Source of the DNA: Drechslerella dactyloides
Lineage: Eukaryota > Ascomycota > Orbiliomycetes > Orbiliales > Orbiliaceae
Assembly: GCA_020064725.1 (NCBI GenBank)
Contig: JAGTWJ010000010.1
Span: 1,178,001 to 1,242,000, forward strand
Length of the DNA: 64,000 nt
Direction: 5' to 3'
Of the stretch, positions 47,452-59,747 are shown piece after piece. Position 1 is the stretch's first letter; the number at the start of each line of letters is the position of its first letter. A model generated the notes under the pieces. It saw only the letters and a list, made by a program, of their open reading frames with translations. It did not search any database and was not told where the DNA came from. The translations under genes were made by a program, and so were the position numbers.

Positions 47452-50400
47452 GTCTGTCGATGTGAGGAGGAGATATGTTGGGGATATATCTGCAGGAAGG
47501 AGGAGAAAAGGCAGGGATGGTCGAGAGAGATAAGGAGAGAGGGAGAACCTTGAAGGAGATTCGATTCAATGGAGGAGGACGGATGAGGATGAGGAGGGTA
47601 TATGGGGAAGGGAGAGAGGTGGTGTGGACACTGGCGTCGGGATATAATGGAGGGTATTGGTTGGCGAGCACGGGGTGACGACGACTCCCTCGGGGGGCGA
47701 TTGTTCACGAGCGGCGAGTACGACGACGACCGTTACCGCAACCAGCGACAAGAAATCATGCGCATATGGATCGTATAAAAGGGAAGGACGTCCCAGATGT
47801 CGTTGCCCGGAAGTCGTAAGCTCAGGTCCAATGATCAAGTCCCATCCACCCGAGAGTGAGTCGGACGGGTATGTTGGGCGGCGTGTTCCGGTCTCTTACG
47901 AAGGCAAAACCGCAGGGCGGTGACGAGCACGGGGGAACGGAAGACGTTGACGACTGACGACGAGTGAACGGGTTAGTCGTTGGAGGGGAGGACTGTCGAT
48001 GAGTAAGACGGCCGAGGAGAGGGAGGATAATATGGTGGTGATGATGAAGCTGGTGATGAGGAGGCTAGTGCTGTGATGGCGATAGTGACGAATGCTGGCT
48101 CGAAATGTAGCAGTGGCGGTCGTCAGAGGAATCGCAAATGATCGAGGCTGAGGCCCGCGCCGGACAAATCACACCGGGGAGCACGCAGGCGGTCGTATCG
48201 TCGTAATTCCAGGCGGAGGGATTCGATTCGAGAACGGTGGAGGATGGTGGAGAGGGAGGAGGTGGAGAGGGAGGAGGAGGAGGTGGATGGAGATGATGGC
48301 AAAAGAAGAGAAGGCTTCTTTCTTCTGGGCGCAGGCGGACGAGGAGCAAACGCTGCAACACACAACCGCCAGCAGGCGAGCGAAGGCGAGTGGAACCAGA
48401 GCAGACGACGACGACCGCTCCCACTCCACTGCACTTCACCGCACTACAAAGTACACTACTCCACGCAGAACACGACGGGCGACGGCACTCGCTGGGCATG
48501 GCCACCTTGGAGAGCAGCTTACGCAACGGCGCTGAGGCCAGCCGTCGAGAGTGCTGGGAGGAATCTGGTCTGTGGCGGAGGACACGCAATGCCGCAAAAG
48601 AAAACATGCCCGCTACTGCAGCCTACGCTTCTTGGCATCTGCCCGGCCGGCCAAAATTACGCGTCCCCTCGCACACCTTCTCTTTCGTCCGGAGGCCTAT
48701 TCTGTTGACGGATCCGGCTGTCGTCTTGGCTGTTGGGGTCGCTGGTCGCTGAGCATAAGCGCCTGGCGGAGCGATGGCCACTCGCAGTCGCCCGAGTGTC
48801 AGCAGTGCTCACAGAACTGACAGGTCTGAAGCCGTGAAGCCGATGATTTCTAGATTGCCAGCTAACCGTCTGTTCGTCCGTCCATCTGTCGAGCATTTTA
48901 GTGTGTCTGTCTGGATGTCCGCGGCGGTCTGATATTGGAACCTCCGGCTGGGCCGTTTCACCGCCCTCGAAACATCCACACACGACGGACTCCGACAAAT
49001 CCTCCTCAGCCCGGAAACAGGCCAGACGGCTGCGTGCATTGGCGGTCGCGACCTCGTTTCACATCGCCCGCTGAGATCATACTTGCTTGTATTCCGTGCG
49101 AGTACTGACTTCATACTTCTGCTTCTGCTTTCTCATCTCCAGGCGTCCGGCTGGTCCGACGTTCCCAGATTCGTCCCACGGCGCACAAAGGGATGGCCTG
49201 TACGAGTGCGGTATCGCACACTCATTCCGCTGGATACATTGCCCGGACTAGCGTTTTCGTCCGTCGGCGCGGATGAAAGTAGCCTTGCGTCCACCCGTAT
49301 TGGGCCTCCTCCGAACCCCGACCCGCACAGCCTCTGCCCATTTCACCGCATCCGCCACACACTGCCCTCCCTCTTGCAAAAACTTTGACACTCAAGCCAC
49401 ACTCTATTTGATTTGCAGCCCTGCATGACGACTGCAGGCGAGTCGACCAGACTTGACAGGGAAATCGCAAATCAGCTTGCGTGGACAGCCTGCCAGCGCC
49501 AAGATTTCGACTTCCAGGAGTGCCGAGACCTCGATTTCCATCCGCTTGTTGCATTTCACCGGTCCAACGCAACCGACGAGATTCCGAGATGCATGAACGC
49601 TGGAGCAAGCACGAGAAAGCTGTCTCTCGTAGCGACCTCCGCGGTCTCCCGCCGTGCTGCAGCTCTGAGACCGTGTCGGCTGACCAGGCTAGCTAACGTC
49701 TGTCCGTCCGTTTGTCTGTCTCCGAGCTCGCTGTCCTGTCAGGCTGCAGGTCTAGATTGTCCCACTCTCCAATGCAACGTCCATCCCCTCTCGATAATCC
49801 CACGAAACAGCAAATTTTTTTCCCTTTCGCTGTCCTGCACATGATTGTCGCGAAAACCCCCCGCCTGTTCAGGAAATCCCTTCCTCCCATCCCTCCTGCA
49901 GCAGCGGTGTTGTGTAGAGCTGTTTCCAGAACGCTAATGCTGCCCACGCCGGGCCGCGTCACCACCCGTTGCTTTTGCGATACCGCCGCCCACCCACCCT
50001 CGTACTCACATTCCCCATCAGGGCCATCCACGAACCCGGTAAACGCCAAGAGCTCTTATTAAACGAATGCCATAGCCGACATTCCTACAACTTGCCTATT
50101 CCTCGGCCTGCTAATCCCACCGGGTCTCAAATTCGCTGTCCACTGACAAAACTTGTGAAAGCGGTGATGAATTCCGGTTGCGCAATCGCCATCAGATCTG
50201 ATTTTAAAAAATTTGAATTCGGCATAATTACAGATGACTTGTACATTTATGTCCATATCTCAGCCTATCGTAACGCTGACGTTAGACCGGCTGGTGCCAT
50301 TACGAATTTGATACTGTGGTTACTCGCTAAGTGGCAAATTACGCGAACCTGCGGTTAATCAGCGTCTCAATGCGCCGCCACAGCGCTGATAATCCGCCGC

Positions 50401-50667
50401 ACATACTTCCGTCTTGAAATCAGAGCTGGCATAGTTTAACACAAAATCTATTCATCCGATATGCTGCATGTGAAGCCTCTTAAACCCGCATCCTTTCCCA
50501 GGGCTAGTCAGCCGCGCCGTCTATAGGGATGTGTCAGAACAATAGCAGATCTACGAGAGGCCACTCTAGCATATAAAACAGCCCGAGTCTCTAGAAATCG
50601 CTCCGCACTCGAATTCGCTTGCAAGTCGCACGTGCCGTTCGACTTCGAATCGCTGTCTCATATTCGC

Positions 50668-50682
50668 GCCCCTCGTAGGGGC
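50668..50682. repeat. Short perfect hairpin GCCCCT-CGT-AGGGGC
   Basis: Six-base arms with a 3-base loop. Each arm includes an AGGGG stress-response-type element in opposite orientation. Function is unproven. Confidence 0.4.
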
Positions 50683-52306
50683 ATCACGTCCAGCTCACAC
50701 GTTACGCCAAGTCTCAAACGCGCACTCGACTCCCCGAAGAGGAAAATAGTTTAATCTAGACACCTTGTCGTTTGCCGCAGGAAGCTACAATTTGAAGACG
50801 ACCAATTAGCAGACAGACCAATACTTTTCTCGAAGCTTACACCTCGGCATCTTCGAATATCAATTTATGGGCGGCGCTACGCTTGACTGACTCGACCCAC
50901 CGAGATCGCGGGCACCGTCGGATATGTTGACTGATACTTCGAAAAACGACTTATATCCGTTCCATGGCTGACCTGAGACCTCTCGAACAGCCTGTTTCAT
51001 CGCACCTCCAATGCATCCGCCAAGATCATAGCTAGCTAGCTCAGTACTCGTAATGCAATGTAGCACCGCGCTATCCTCTCCTCTCTGGATTGACCTTCGA
51101 CACTAACCATGCACGCACCACCCACATGCATCACATATGCATTCGCACGCACCTACGTTCCTATCTCGGAGCTCCCCAGGAAAAAAAAAAGTCAAGTCCC
51201 AAGCCTGCTGCCACGAATCAATATATATAAATATACATATATCCGGGATGACAAATTTTTTCTCTCGTTAGAACTTTTCACGCATGCGGGTGTACATGTA
51301 CGTGCACGCAACTTCCAAGAATGAGGCGGCTTAGCTTACCCTGCTCGCCTGCCTCCTTGATATGATGACAGGGCTTGCGTGGACATATATTTAACTCTCA
51401 CATGTACTGTATATATGCATACTGTAGCAACGTACGCGACTGCTGACGAATTTCCACTGTACAGTGGACTGCACGTAGCACAGGGGAAGCTAGTCGGCGG
51501 CCGGTCAGCAGGGTTCAACTGAAACGGAACGAAATAGAATATCGCTTGTTGCAATATATATGGACATATACATCCGCTGACATTGGGGCATCGTTGGCCT
51601 GTCGGAGGGATACTCTGATGGAATAACGAGGGCCTCGGCGTTGATACTATATCCATCACATCGGCTCCGCGGGCATATTGGATAATTGTTGGTGATCCCT
51701 AGATCACTATCAGCGATGAACATGAATCAACTTCATTCTGTCTACTGGCCCTTCAATACCATAGCACCATAGCACCGTCGCATCAACCTAAACCACTCGT
51801 ATATACGTACGTACGTCGCACAGATCAACTCTCCAAAGAACTTGGCTACAACGTTACCTGCACAGGGAGCGAGCTCAGGAACTCATCTACATTCCACCAC
51901 ACCCTCCAGAGGAAACATACATCACGATTAGGTCCCCGGGATCAATATTATATCAGGCACCAAGTTGGATAAATCCACGGAGCATACGTATGCACGTAAC
52001 GCAAGCTGGAAAATTTCTTCTAGGCTGCGATTGCGGAGATAGCATCACATCATACCCACCGGGCAAATATTTCCCTCTGATATATCCATCCGCCGGCCGT
52101 AAAACGCGTTAACGTCAGCCCTGATAACTGCGTGTGTGGGTGAATGTTTCTGCCTACCCGCACATTCGCACGTCTCTTGTCCGTCCGGATGATATCTCGT
52201 GGCGCCAGTTCGGCGAGATACGAGGCCGCATAGTATACGTGCGTACGTAGACCCACGTACGCACCCGTCGATTGACTGAGACTTACGTATGCTCCAGGAG
52301 TTAGTA

Positions 52307-52822
52307 TCACAACCATCCACATCTCTGGCGTTCATCTGCAGCTAGCTGTGCGTATGGGAACATATTAGCCAAAGACATGCATGGCGGTGATCGGGGTGGT
52401 GATTTGGCTGAACTGGGTGTCGAAGGACTGGGAAAAGGGGAAGGGATACGTAAGTCTTTAGTCACATGGGTATGTAAGTATGCTGGTGTCGAGCCTAGTT
52501 CTTGATACATCGGGGGCATTCCGGGCCTTGATTGTAGGAGGTGTGGCCGAGATCAAAGCTGTGGTATCCATTTGACCACCCTGGTCGACTGTCTCGTATA
52601 TCTAAACTTTCTTGGAGATTTCCAAAGATTGTGGCCCGAAATCGGTGATTGCATCTCGGTAATGTCAAGGATGGCCATTGCAGTGTCTGTGTGTCGTGAA
52701 GCACAACTGATTGGGGCATTGAAAATATGTAAGGGACACGATATGAGCGGAGATATGCGAAGGTCTGTATCAGATTTGTGGGGACGACGAAGTTCTGGCT
52801 TGGAACAAGCCTTCAGCTGCAC
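52307..52822 (-). pseudogene. Interrupted minus-strand frame, possible gene relic
   Basis: One reading frame runs about 172 codons with a single in-frame TGA at 52553-52555. Neither half matches a family I recognise. The C-terminal half is Pro/Ser-rich (SPFPSPSTPSSAKSPPRSPP). It may be a decayed gene, an unrecognised intron, or chance. It overlaps an open plus-strand frame of similar length, which weakens the case. Confidence 0.2.
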
Positions 52823-54074
52823 TCATGGACGGCTGATGGATATAATCCCGCCATGGCACTGATGGAGAGCTTAGGCCTGATAGTATGGTCGAAGAGCGAT
52901 GGTCCGAGCAGAGTCTTCCGTAGATCTCTTGTTTATACCCATAGATGCATGTTGCGTATTTAAGGACTCTTTACTGCAACAGCCGCTTTTATAATAGTCT
53001 ACTATGCCGGAAAGGAGATTCTGGAAGTCAAATCGGTGAAGGAGAAATATATTATCTGCAAGCTTGCTCGCCTTTCTGGCTCAGTATTACCGGAATTCAG
53101 CGTTCTGTATTGAATAGGTACTATATGGCACGCAAGAGGGTCCGAACTTGTCTCGTAAACCAAGCTGCTAGTCTTAGGGCCGGCGAAGTCTAAACGAGCG
53201 AGCAAAAGTGTGAAGATTCCATATTCAAATATGATTCTGGAGAATGCCAATGTAGCCATGGCTTATCAATTATCTCCATATCATCCTCATCGATGGACAG
53301 GGTTTGAGTGTGGAGTTGCGGATATTTCTATATCAAGGGCTGCACAGACTGCTTCCTGATTCGAAGTAAGCCAAATCACCGGGAAAGCTTATTCCAAAAA
53401 GAGGATTAACTTCCCCAAATCTTATCGCATTCAGATAACTTTTCCAGCCTGATGGGATCGCGGCCGTTGTTGCATTTTAATATGGCGCAACACACTCACA
53501 TTTCAGCGCGGCCTTATATCCGATATTTCCGTACGCGTAACCAGAGCTGATATCGCCTGCATCGGAGGCGACCACGCAACCCAACCAATTACCAACCTCA
53601 GCTCAGGCGTCTACAGCGACTGAGACTTAAGAGTCGGAGAGGCTGGAGACACATATTCGTTGCGAAGAATCTACAGGATTCGGTCAAGCTTCTCTGAACT
53701 GCGGTACACAGGGGCAGAAATTGAGCAGCTGAGCTCCAGACGTGACATGCACCTTACCTGGTAGCCGGATACGAGTCCCTAAACATAAACGCTACTGATC
53801 CCAATCTCGGGAGCCTGGCTATCATCTTTACCGTCTTCGGTTCCGAATTGCGAGAAGGGGTAGGTAAACCCTCCGGCGTCGAGCTCGTGTTCCTCGTGTT
53901 CCTGACTCGATTGCAACTTGGCAGGGGCTTACGTGGCCGAATACGAGATTTCGACCTTGATATATATCTGCCTACATCACAATCCGCTGCGGACGTCACC
54001 AACTACGAGAGTCACTCAACCTCTACCAATCGCGCAGAAAAGCCGCAGACGCTAATCAACTATCACATCCAATA

Positions 54075-54725
54075 ATGTCGACGCCTCTTACGCCAACGCA
54101 AACAATTACGACCCACAACCCTGATGGCACCGTCGCAACTCCATCCGCGACTCCCATAGTCTTCTCCCCACTCAATCCTGATAGTGACAAGCCTACTTTC
54201 CAGGCTGGCATGATCTTCTCGACGCATACCTTCCCCGTAAATCTTGACAGCGAGGACGACATTCGCCGCCACGCAGCGTGGGCCGCTGCGCCGGACGGAT
54301 TCACCGCAAAGGACGGGGTAATAGCCGTGATGAATCGAGTCCCGCCAGGTGCAGAGGTGGGAGTTCACCGGACGGGGAGTATTGATTTCGGTGTCATTGT
54401 GGATGGGGAAATGGAGTTGATCCTGGCGGATGGGACGACGCAGTTGTTCCGGCGGGGAGACGTGATTGTGCAACGGGGTACGTATACTACCTATATATAG
54501 GATGACTAGCCGCATTTTGGCAGAAGGCGCAGGGAGATAACGATCTCGAGATTTGAATGATATGTTGACGGGATTGTCTCTCTTTGACGTGTAGAAACGG
54601 CGCATGGCTGGCGAAATCCGAGTAAAGATAAGGAGGCAATGGCATTCTTTGTCGCGTTGGCGGCGAAGCCGGTACAAGTAGGCGAGCAGGTACTCGGCGA
54701 AGACTTGAAGAATCTAGGAGTCTAG
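54075..54725 (+). CDS. Small cupin-domain protein
   Basis: Two exons, 54075-54477 and 54595-54725 (intron GTACGT...GTAG, phase 1), give 177 residues. The single cupin barrel is seen in 'PPGAEVGVHRTGSIDFGVIV' with DGEMELILADGTTQLFRRGD (motif 1 and strand set) and 'GDVIVQRETAHGWRNPS' (motif 2). Motif 1 keeps one His (HRT rather than HxH), and motif 2 keeps His and Asn. Metal binding may therefore differ from dioxygenase-type cupins. Similar small cupins are common in fungi, often near metabolic clusters, and most have no known reaction. No biosynthetic partners are visible nearby; it stands alone in a 14-kb gene-poor stretch. Confidence 0.85.
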
Positions 54726-55123
54726 GGATAGAGTCTCGTTGCCCGTTTGACAGTTGTGTATTTTGGGGATTAAATCCGTATATATCTGAGCTTTTTGCGC
54801 GAATGTCGCTACTAGCTGGTTATTTCTCCTAGCTGAAGAATATTACCTCGAACAATATGCGGTGAAATTTTCGGATAACTTTGGATTATATTTCTGGGAA
54901 AACTATTCTAAGAGGACTAAGAGAAAATAGCACGACACACGGCCTACAACGCAGTATTACCGCCTGTCTCTCGGGTAACATTCACACTCACACTGGCTTC
55001 CAAATCAGCTTCATTCTCTTGTTTCGACGGACGCCGGATCTCCCTCTAGTCCATAGAAGACGTAGGCAGCCTCCCCGTGCACAAACTCATCACATCCACA
55101 AGAGTGTCTCCATCTCCGGAGTG

Positions 55124-55714
55124 TCATCCTTCCGAAGGCGGGCTTTGCCTCCCACAGTCTTTCGATAGCCGATTCGATGTTCTTAGCATAATAGTTTTCC
55201 CTCGATAATATGGGCCTGATCTTGATATCCTAATATCGGAATAGCTGTGTAAGCTATACTTATGTCTTGAGAAAGGGAGGCGGCCTATGCCCGTAAATTC
55301 TAGATTCATGAAGTCGCTCCGGGCTGTGCAAGTACGAGGTAGCTGATGCGGCATGTGCGGATAGGTGAACCCCATTGATCCAAAGCAGGCAAAAAGTATT
55401 GATAAACCCAGCAGGTATGTTGTATGGCTGGCTTCGTAGCTGCGAAATAGGTATGCATCCTGCGTAGCAGTGCATGATGATTCCAGATTGAAGATAAGTC
55501 GATATTCAGAAATATTTAAATAAAAGTGTAAATATAGTGGGCCAGAAGTATATCGAGAGGAGGAAGCCATAAAGCTGGGAATGTACATATGTATGCAGGA
55601 CACTTGAAACTCGTGCCTCTGAGGAGCCTTCAAGTTCCAAAAGTCATGTTTCTCGGTGCTACTTCGGTCAAGATTCAGGCTTCTGACACCCGGAATATGT
55701 ATCATGAAATTCAC
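55124..55714 (-). CDS. Uninterrupted 196-codon frame, doubtful
   Basis: The longest open frame in the AT-rich block. The product is rich in Ser, Arg, Tyr, His and Phe, with no domain, signal peptide or membrane helix that I trust. It may be chance or an orphan gene. I see no splice sites that extend it into anything recognisable. Confidence 0.15.
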   Translation of the reverse strand: MNFMIHIPGVRSLNLDRSSTEKHDFWNLKAPQRHEFQVSCIHMYIPSFMASSSRYTSGPLYLHFYLNISEYRLIFNLESSCTATQDAYLFRSYEASHTTYLLGLSILFACFGSMGFTYPHMPHQLPRTCTARSDFMNLEFTGIGRLPFSRHKYSLHSYSDIRISRSGPYYRGKTIMLRTSNRLSKDCGRQSPPSEG

Positions 55715-57774
55715 CCGCGATTTGGAAGCATCATCAGGGCTTCATGCCGTCTTTTATTAATCTTAGCTGGATATGTGGAGAAGTCCGGCTGGTTGTTGTC
55801 TCCCGTATCTGCTTTGAAAAATGCATGATAACTGTCGCCTTTTCGTCGCCTCATCATAGCGACCTGTATCTGAGCCTGGGCTGTTTTAACTCGTCTTGCT
55901 TGAGAGACGTGGGACAATATAGAGCTGGATCATGTCAAGAATCAAACGCGATCGTCGCGGTAGATGGCTTATCGGCTGATTATTACATGAGTGGGAGGCT
56001 GATGTGCTAGTCCTTGTCGCCCTCGGACATCGCACTGCATCGAAATCTTGAGTGGTTTTGATCGCTGAAGTGCAACCATCCCGTGATTCAAGTGTACTCT
56101 TAGCTCGTCATAACGGCCGCCCATGTTGGGCGAGCTTGACCCATAGCCAGATCTTCTGCGGCAGTTTCATGCCAACTTGCTTTCCGAAAAAACGTTACAT
56201 TTTCTTTTCTATGAGTTGTCTCGACATATTGTTTTATTTCGGTGTCCGTTGGTTCTGGCATCTTTGTGCTTCATCATGTATGACGATTGAGCTCAAGAAC
56301 ACTCTCCAATCGGCGGTAAATTTTTTTCATGTGTTCGTAGGAACTTGAGAGCCTATCAGAGGGTATCGCCAAGGAAGATTGGCTAACGCAAGATGCAGGC
56401 TCGAGACAACGAGGCCATAGCAAAGGCTTCAGGCCTCCATCGATCTGGTGTGTAAGTAAGCCTACTGTGTAAGCTCAATTCTGAATCATTCCGCGCGAGA
56501 ACTAAATATCATGGAACCGTCCGAAAGATGCAAGAGTGGTGTATGAAAGTTTCAATATTGGTTAGGCCGAGGATGAGTGTGGCCAAGCACAGTTAGGTGC
56601 CTATATTGTTTGCCCTCACGAGAGTCTTCTTGGCCGACTATGTATAATTGTGCTTTGTCCACATGGGGACTTGTTTCCCGCCTTCTGCCTCCGTGTCGTC
56701 GATAGTTAGACCAGGGCATTCATCCTGGGTCTGTAAGCTATTCTATGAATTCAAGCACGTTCTCATAAGACCTGTTGAGGCGTCAGTGCTTTTGACAAGG
56801 AGCCCTGCAGCGGCTTGTAACGGGAGAATTGGTCACTATGCATAGCGTTTTGAGCCTTTCCGAGTATATATCGAGAGTCGAGAAATTCAATAGATACTTG
56901 GCCGTTTTTGCGTACCACTGTACTGGCTTATATCACAATGCTAACTCTTCTGTGTCGGAGATCTCATATGTTGATATATGCAGAGTCAACCGTTGCATAA
57001 TCAAGGATATCGGATCGACGGCACGCATTCATACGCTGAAGGTAGTGGAGTTTAGGAGACTCGTTGATCATAATATGGATATTGTTATTGAACGGATCTT
57101 TGGTTGGTTTTTTTCTCTTTTCAATTGATAATATTCATCCAAGTGTACGTTACCTCTGAGCTTAAATATAGCTTGTGAGTCTCTCTATCTGGAACTTGCC
57201 GCCCAAGCCGACGTCCAGCCCGAGATTAGAATCATCCCATTGTTCCCTAAACTCGTGGGCTAGCATCATCTGTGATTTTTTCCCCTTGTTTTTCTGCATA
57301 TGATTCGCGATGGTTCCATTGCACTTCACTATCATAGTGGAGTGCTGCTAATAGAGAATTGAGATCATGCAGCAATTAAGAATATCTGCTCTCAGATATC
57401 ATGCTTTGATCGCAAAAGCCAAAGTGGCGTTTACGATAATTTTCTCTGTATCTGACTCTACAGTGAAATGACCTTTGAGAAAAGGCACTAATTTTTTTGT
57501 CTGGGAGTTCAGGCTGTTGATCTACTGCATAGGGTTCTGGCTGGTTCCAGTCCAACGATTCGTGAAATTATTAAACCATAAGACATCGATGTCGCTAGAT
57601 CAGTAGTTTTGCAGCAGTCGGGGCTTCCGTATTTTCCTGATCGCTTTCATCATATGTCTGCTTACACCGCTATTTGCACAATACATGTCGAAATTGGTTA
57701 GAATACTCTTATTTTTGTTGTTCATAGCCTCGTCTTGATGCTGGTTGTTAAGTGTATGTATATAAGCGTGGTCG

Positions 57775-58287
57775 TCACCATAGATCTGTGATCTTTTCGA
57801 GGCTTCTCTTCAACCATTCATCTAGTCCTGATATGGTCATTGCGACAGCTCTAAATATTTTCCATGCCGCGAGACTGATCTTCATGTATTCTTCTGGAGG
57901 ACACCATGGCAAAGCTCGTTCCAGAACATCGCTAGCTGCGTGTCTGATGGCGTTGATCATGGCGCCTTTCGCTTTGCTGTTGCTTACATCGTTGAACATA
58001 CCGTACGATACACCATCCATTCATGCCGGACTGTGTGCTAGATCGACGGGACTTTCGCAGTGACAAACTTTCAAAAACGACGTCAACTTGCTCCGCGTTG
58101 TGAGAGACATGACTCCCTTAGAAGCAATGTCGAGCTTGAGATGGCTGATGACATCTTTTGCTTCATGGTAAAGTATCATCTGTGATATTCGTTGGTTGTA
58201 CAGCTCCAAGTATTCTTCATGTCGTGTCGCGAGACTGTTCTTCATGTATTCCCTTTTATTAAAGTCAAGTAACATGATACTCATCAA
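57775..58287 (-). pseudogene. Gene relic with one in-frame TGA and an internal repeat
   Basis: A single minus-strand frame covers 171 codons and is broken only by the TGA at 58021-58023. Segments such as QRISQMILYHEAKDVISHLK and 'AIRHAASDVLERALPWCPPE' look helical and protein-like. The words EYMKNSLAT and EYMKISLAA lie exactly 120 codons apart and reflect a 26-nt repeat (57866-57891 and 58226-58251) with two mismatches. This suggests a former repeat protein. TGA could come from CGA by C-to-T change. No family was recognised. Confidence 0.3.
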
Positions 58288-59318
58288 GGTTTGGTTTCAA
58301 CATTCCAGGGTCTTCGGGTCGGTGATATCCTATTATTCTACTCTTGAGGCTTTCATCGTTCTGGTAAAACTGTATGGGGATTAATGAGTATATATATGCT
58401 AGGCGAAAATCCGTATCCATAGCTTTGGCGGTGATTTGTGTCAAGATTGGAAGCAGGCTTCGAGTTCCATGGACGCAAAAAATCAAAAATGTTCGACAAT
58501 ATTGCAATGAACATTCGAGGTTTGGTAGTTTTCGTGGGCATGGCAGTGTTCTCGTCTGTGAGGTTCCAGATCTGTGTACGGCGAGAAGTCTTGCGGTTGG
58601 CAGCTATATCCATAGGTTAGGCGTTCGAGTGGCCTAAATAGATACATCTAGCGAGATCAAGATTAGGTCGGCGAGGGTAACGACTGTGAAATCATGAGTC
58701 GGAGCTCGGAGGCCGTGTCGGAATTCAGCTATTGGAAGTATATAATCTCGTATCCATAGGCTTCAAGTTTCGATGGTAGTCTAAGAATGCATGAATCGGT
58801 CCTGCAGCGATTGAAATCATGATTCACTGCTTCGATGCAGTTTGATTGTGGCTTTGTGATAGATACCCGAAGCTTCCGTCATTCAATGTTCTCGTCAACA
58901 AGTCTATGAGGTTGACCAAGCCGGGTGCTATCTGAGCGAGTTCTAACGACTGCATAGGTTCTTTCTAAGGGGTTGTTCTAATGTCGAGCGGGAATTTATC
59001 ATATTGGGTCGATGGAAAACGAGCGCGATGAGCAGTGCCATCTTGAGTAATATTACCGTGCAGGCGGTAAATCAGACTGTAGGTATCGCATACCTTTTGT
59101 TCAGGACTCCGTCATATCGTTTATTGCATGTTATCGAAACTATTCAAGACTTGGTACCGGAAATATCTACATATGGTCGCAGCAAATCTCTCTGGGCCTA
59201 GAGATCAGCAGTCATACTTAGACTTGCTGTAGAGATCGAGCTGCTTTGATCTCCATACCAGCTCAAGATTGATATTCTTAAATCCATGGAACATAAGTAA
59301 AGTTCACGCCATGGTTTG

Positions 59319-59747
59319 TCAGAGGTTCGTAACGATGTGTGGAACGAGGCGATCATCCTCTCTCGAGGCCATTGCATTGCCACCGACGAAGCTGGCCATC
59401 ACCGGAGCTGCGACCATGTTTAGGGCTTTGCATAAGAAATTGAGCCAGGCCGCGGCGGTCGGTTCATCAGCGTTTGAGAGAAATCCCGGATCTATCGCAG
59501 CGGCGACCGGCTGGGATTGAAATTTAAGCTTTGGAGAGCATTAGATGCGTCCCTTTTGATCGGTATTAATTCTTTTTGACATCAACTTATCGAGGATATC
59601 TGAGAATTTAAAGCATGGCGTTGGGTTCAGCGGTTGTAACTGGCCAAATGCAGTGTATATATTCATATATTCGGGAAATGCGGCCTGGCTAGAGAATCGT
59701 GATATAGCTTGGGGAGGGGACAGCGACATCGCTCGTATGTATGGCAC
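59319..59747 (-). pseudogene. Gene relic with one in-frame TAA and a frameshift
   Basis: One minus-strand frame of 143 codons has a single TAA at 59541-59543. After it comes a GC-rich, coding-like stretch (PVAAAIDPGFLSNADEPTAA, 'FLCKALNMVAAPVMASFVGG') that ends at TGA 59319-59321. Protein-like sequence then continues in the next frame (DKPWRELYLCSMDLRISILS), as if one base had been lost or gained. TAA from CAA fits the C-to-T pattern of repeat-induced point mutation. No family was recognised. Confidence 0.3.

Larger units (their letters stand above)
47452..54074. other. 6.6-kb gene-poor region
   Basis: Contains the png1 promoter and a pyrimidine-rich minus-strand leader (47.5-48.3 kb), then no convincing gene to the cupin at 54075. 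GC falls towards the right. Items of note are the AGGGG/CCCCT hairpin at 50668-50682, an ACGTACGTACGT run near 51806, and a minus frame at 52307-52822 interrupted once. Frames of 90-150 codons near 48.2-50.0 kb have no recognisable product. Confidence 0.5.

Noticed and set aside
47500..48620. Several 80-180-codon frames on both strands upstream of png1
   Set aside because: They are translations of pyrimidine-rich leader and promoter DNA (Ser/Pro or Glu/Lys/Arg low complexity) and overlap each other on both strands.
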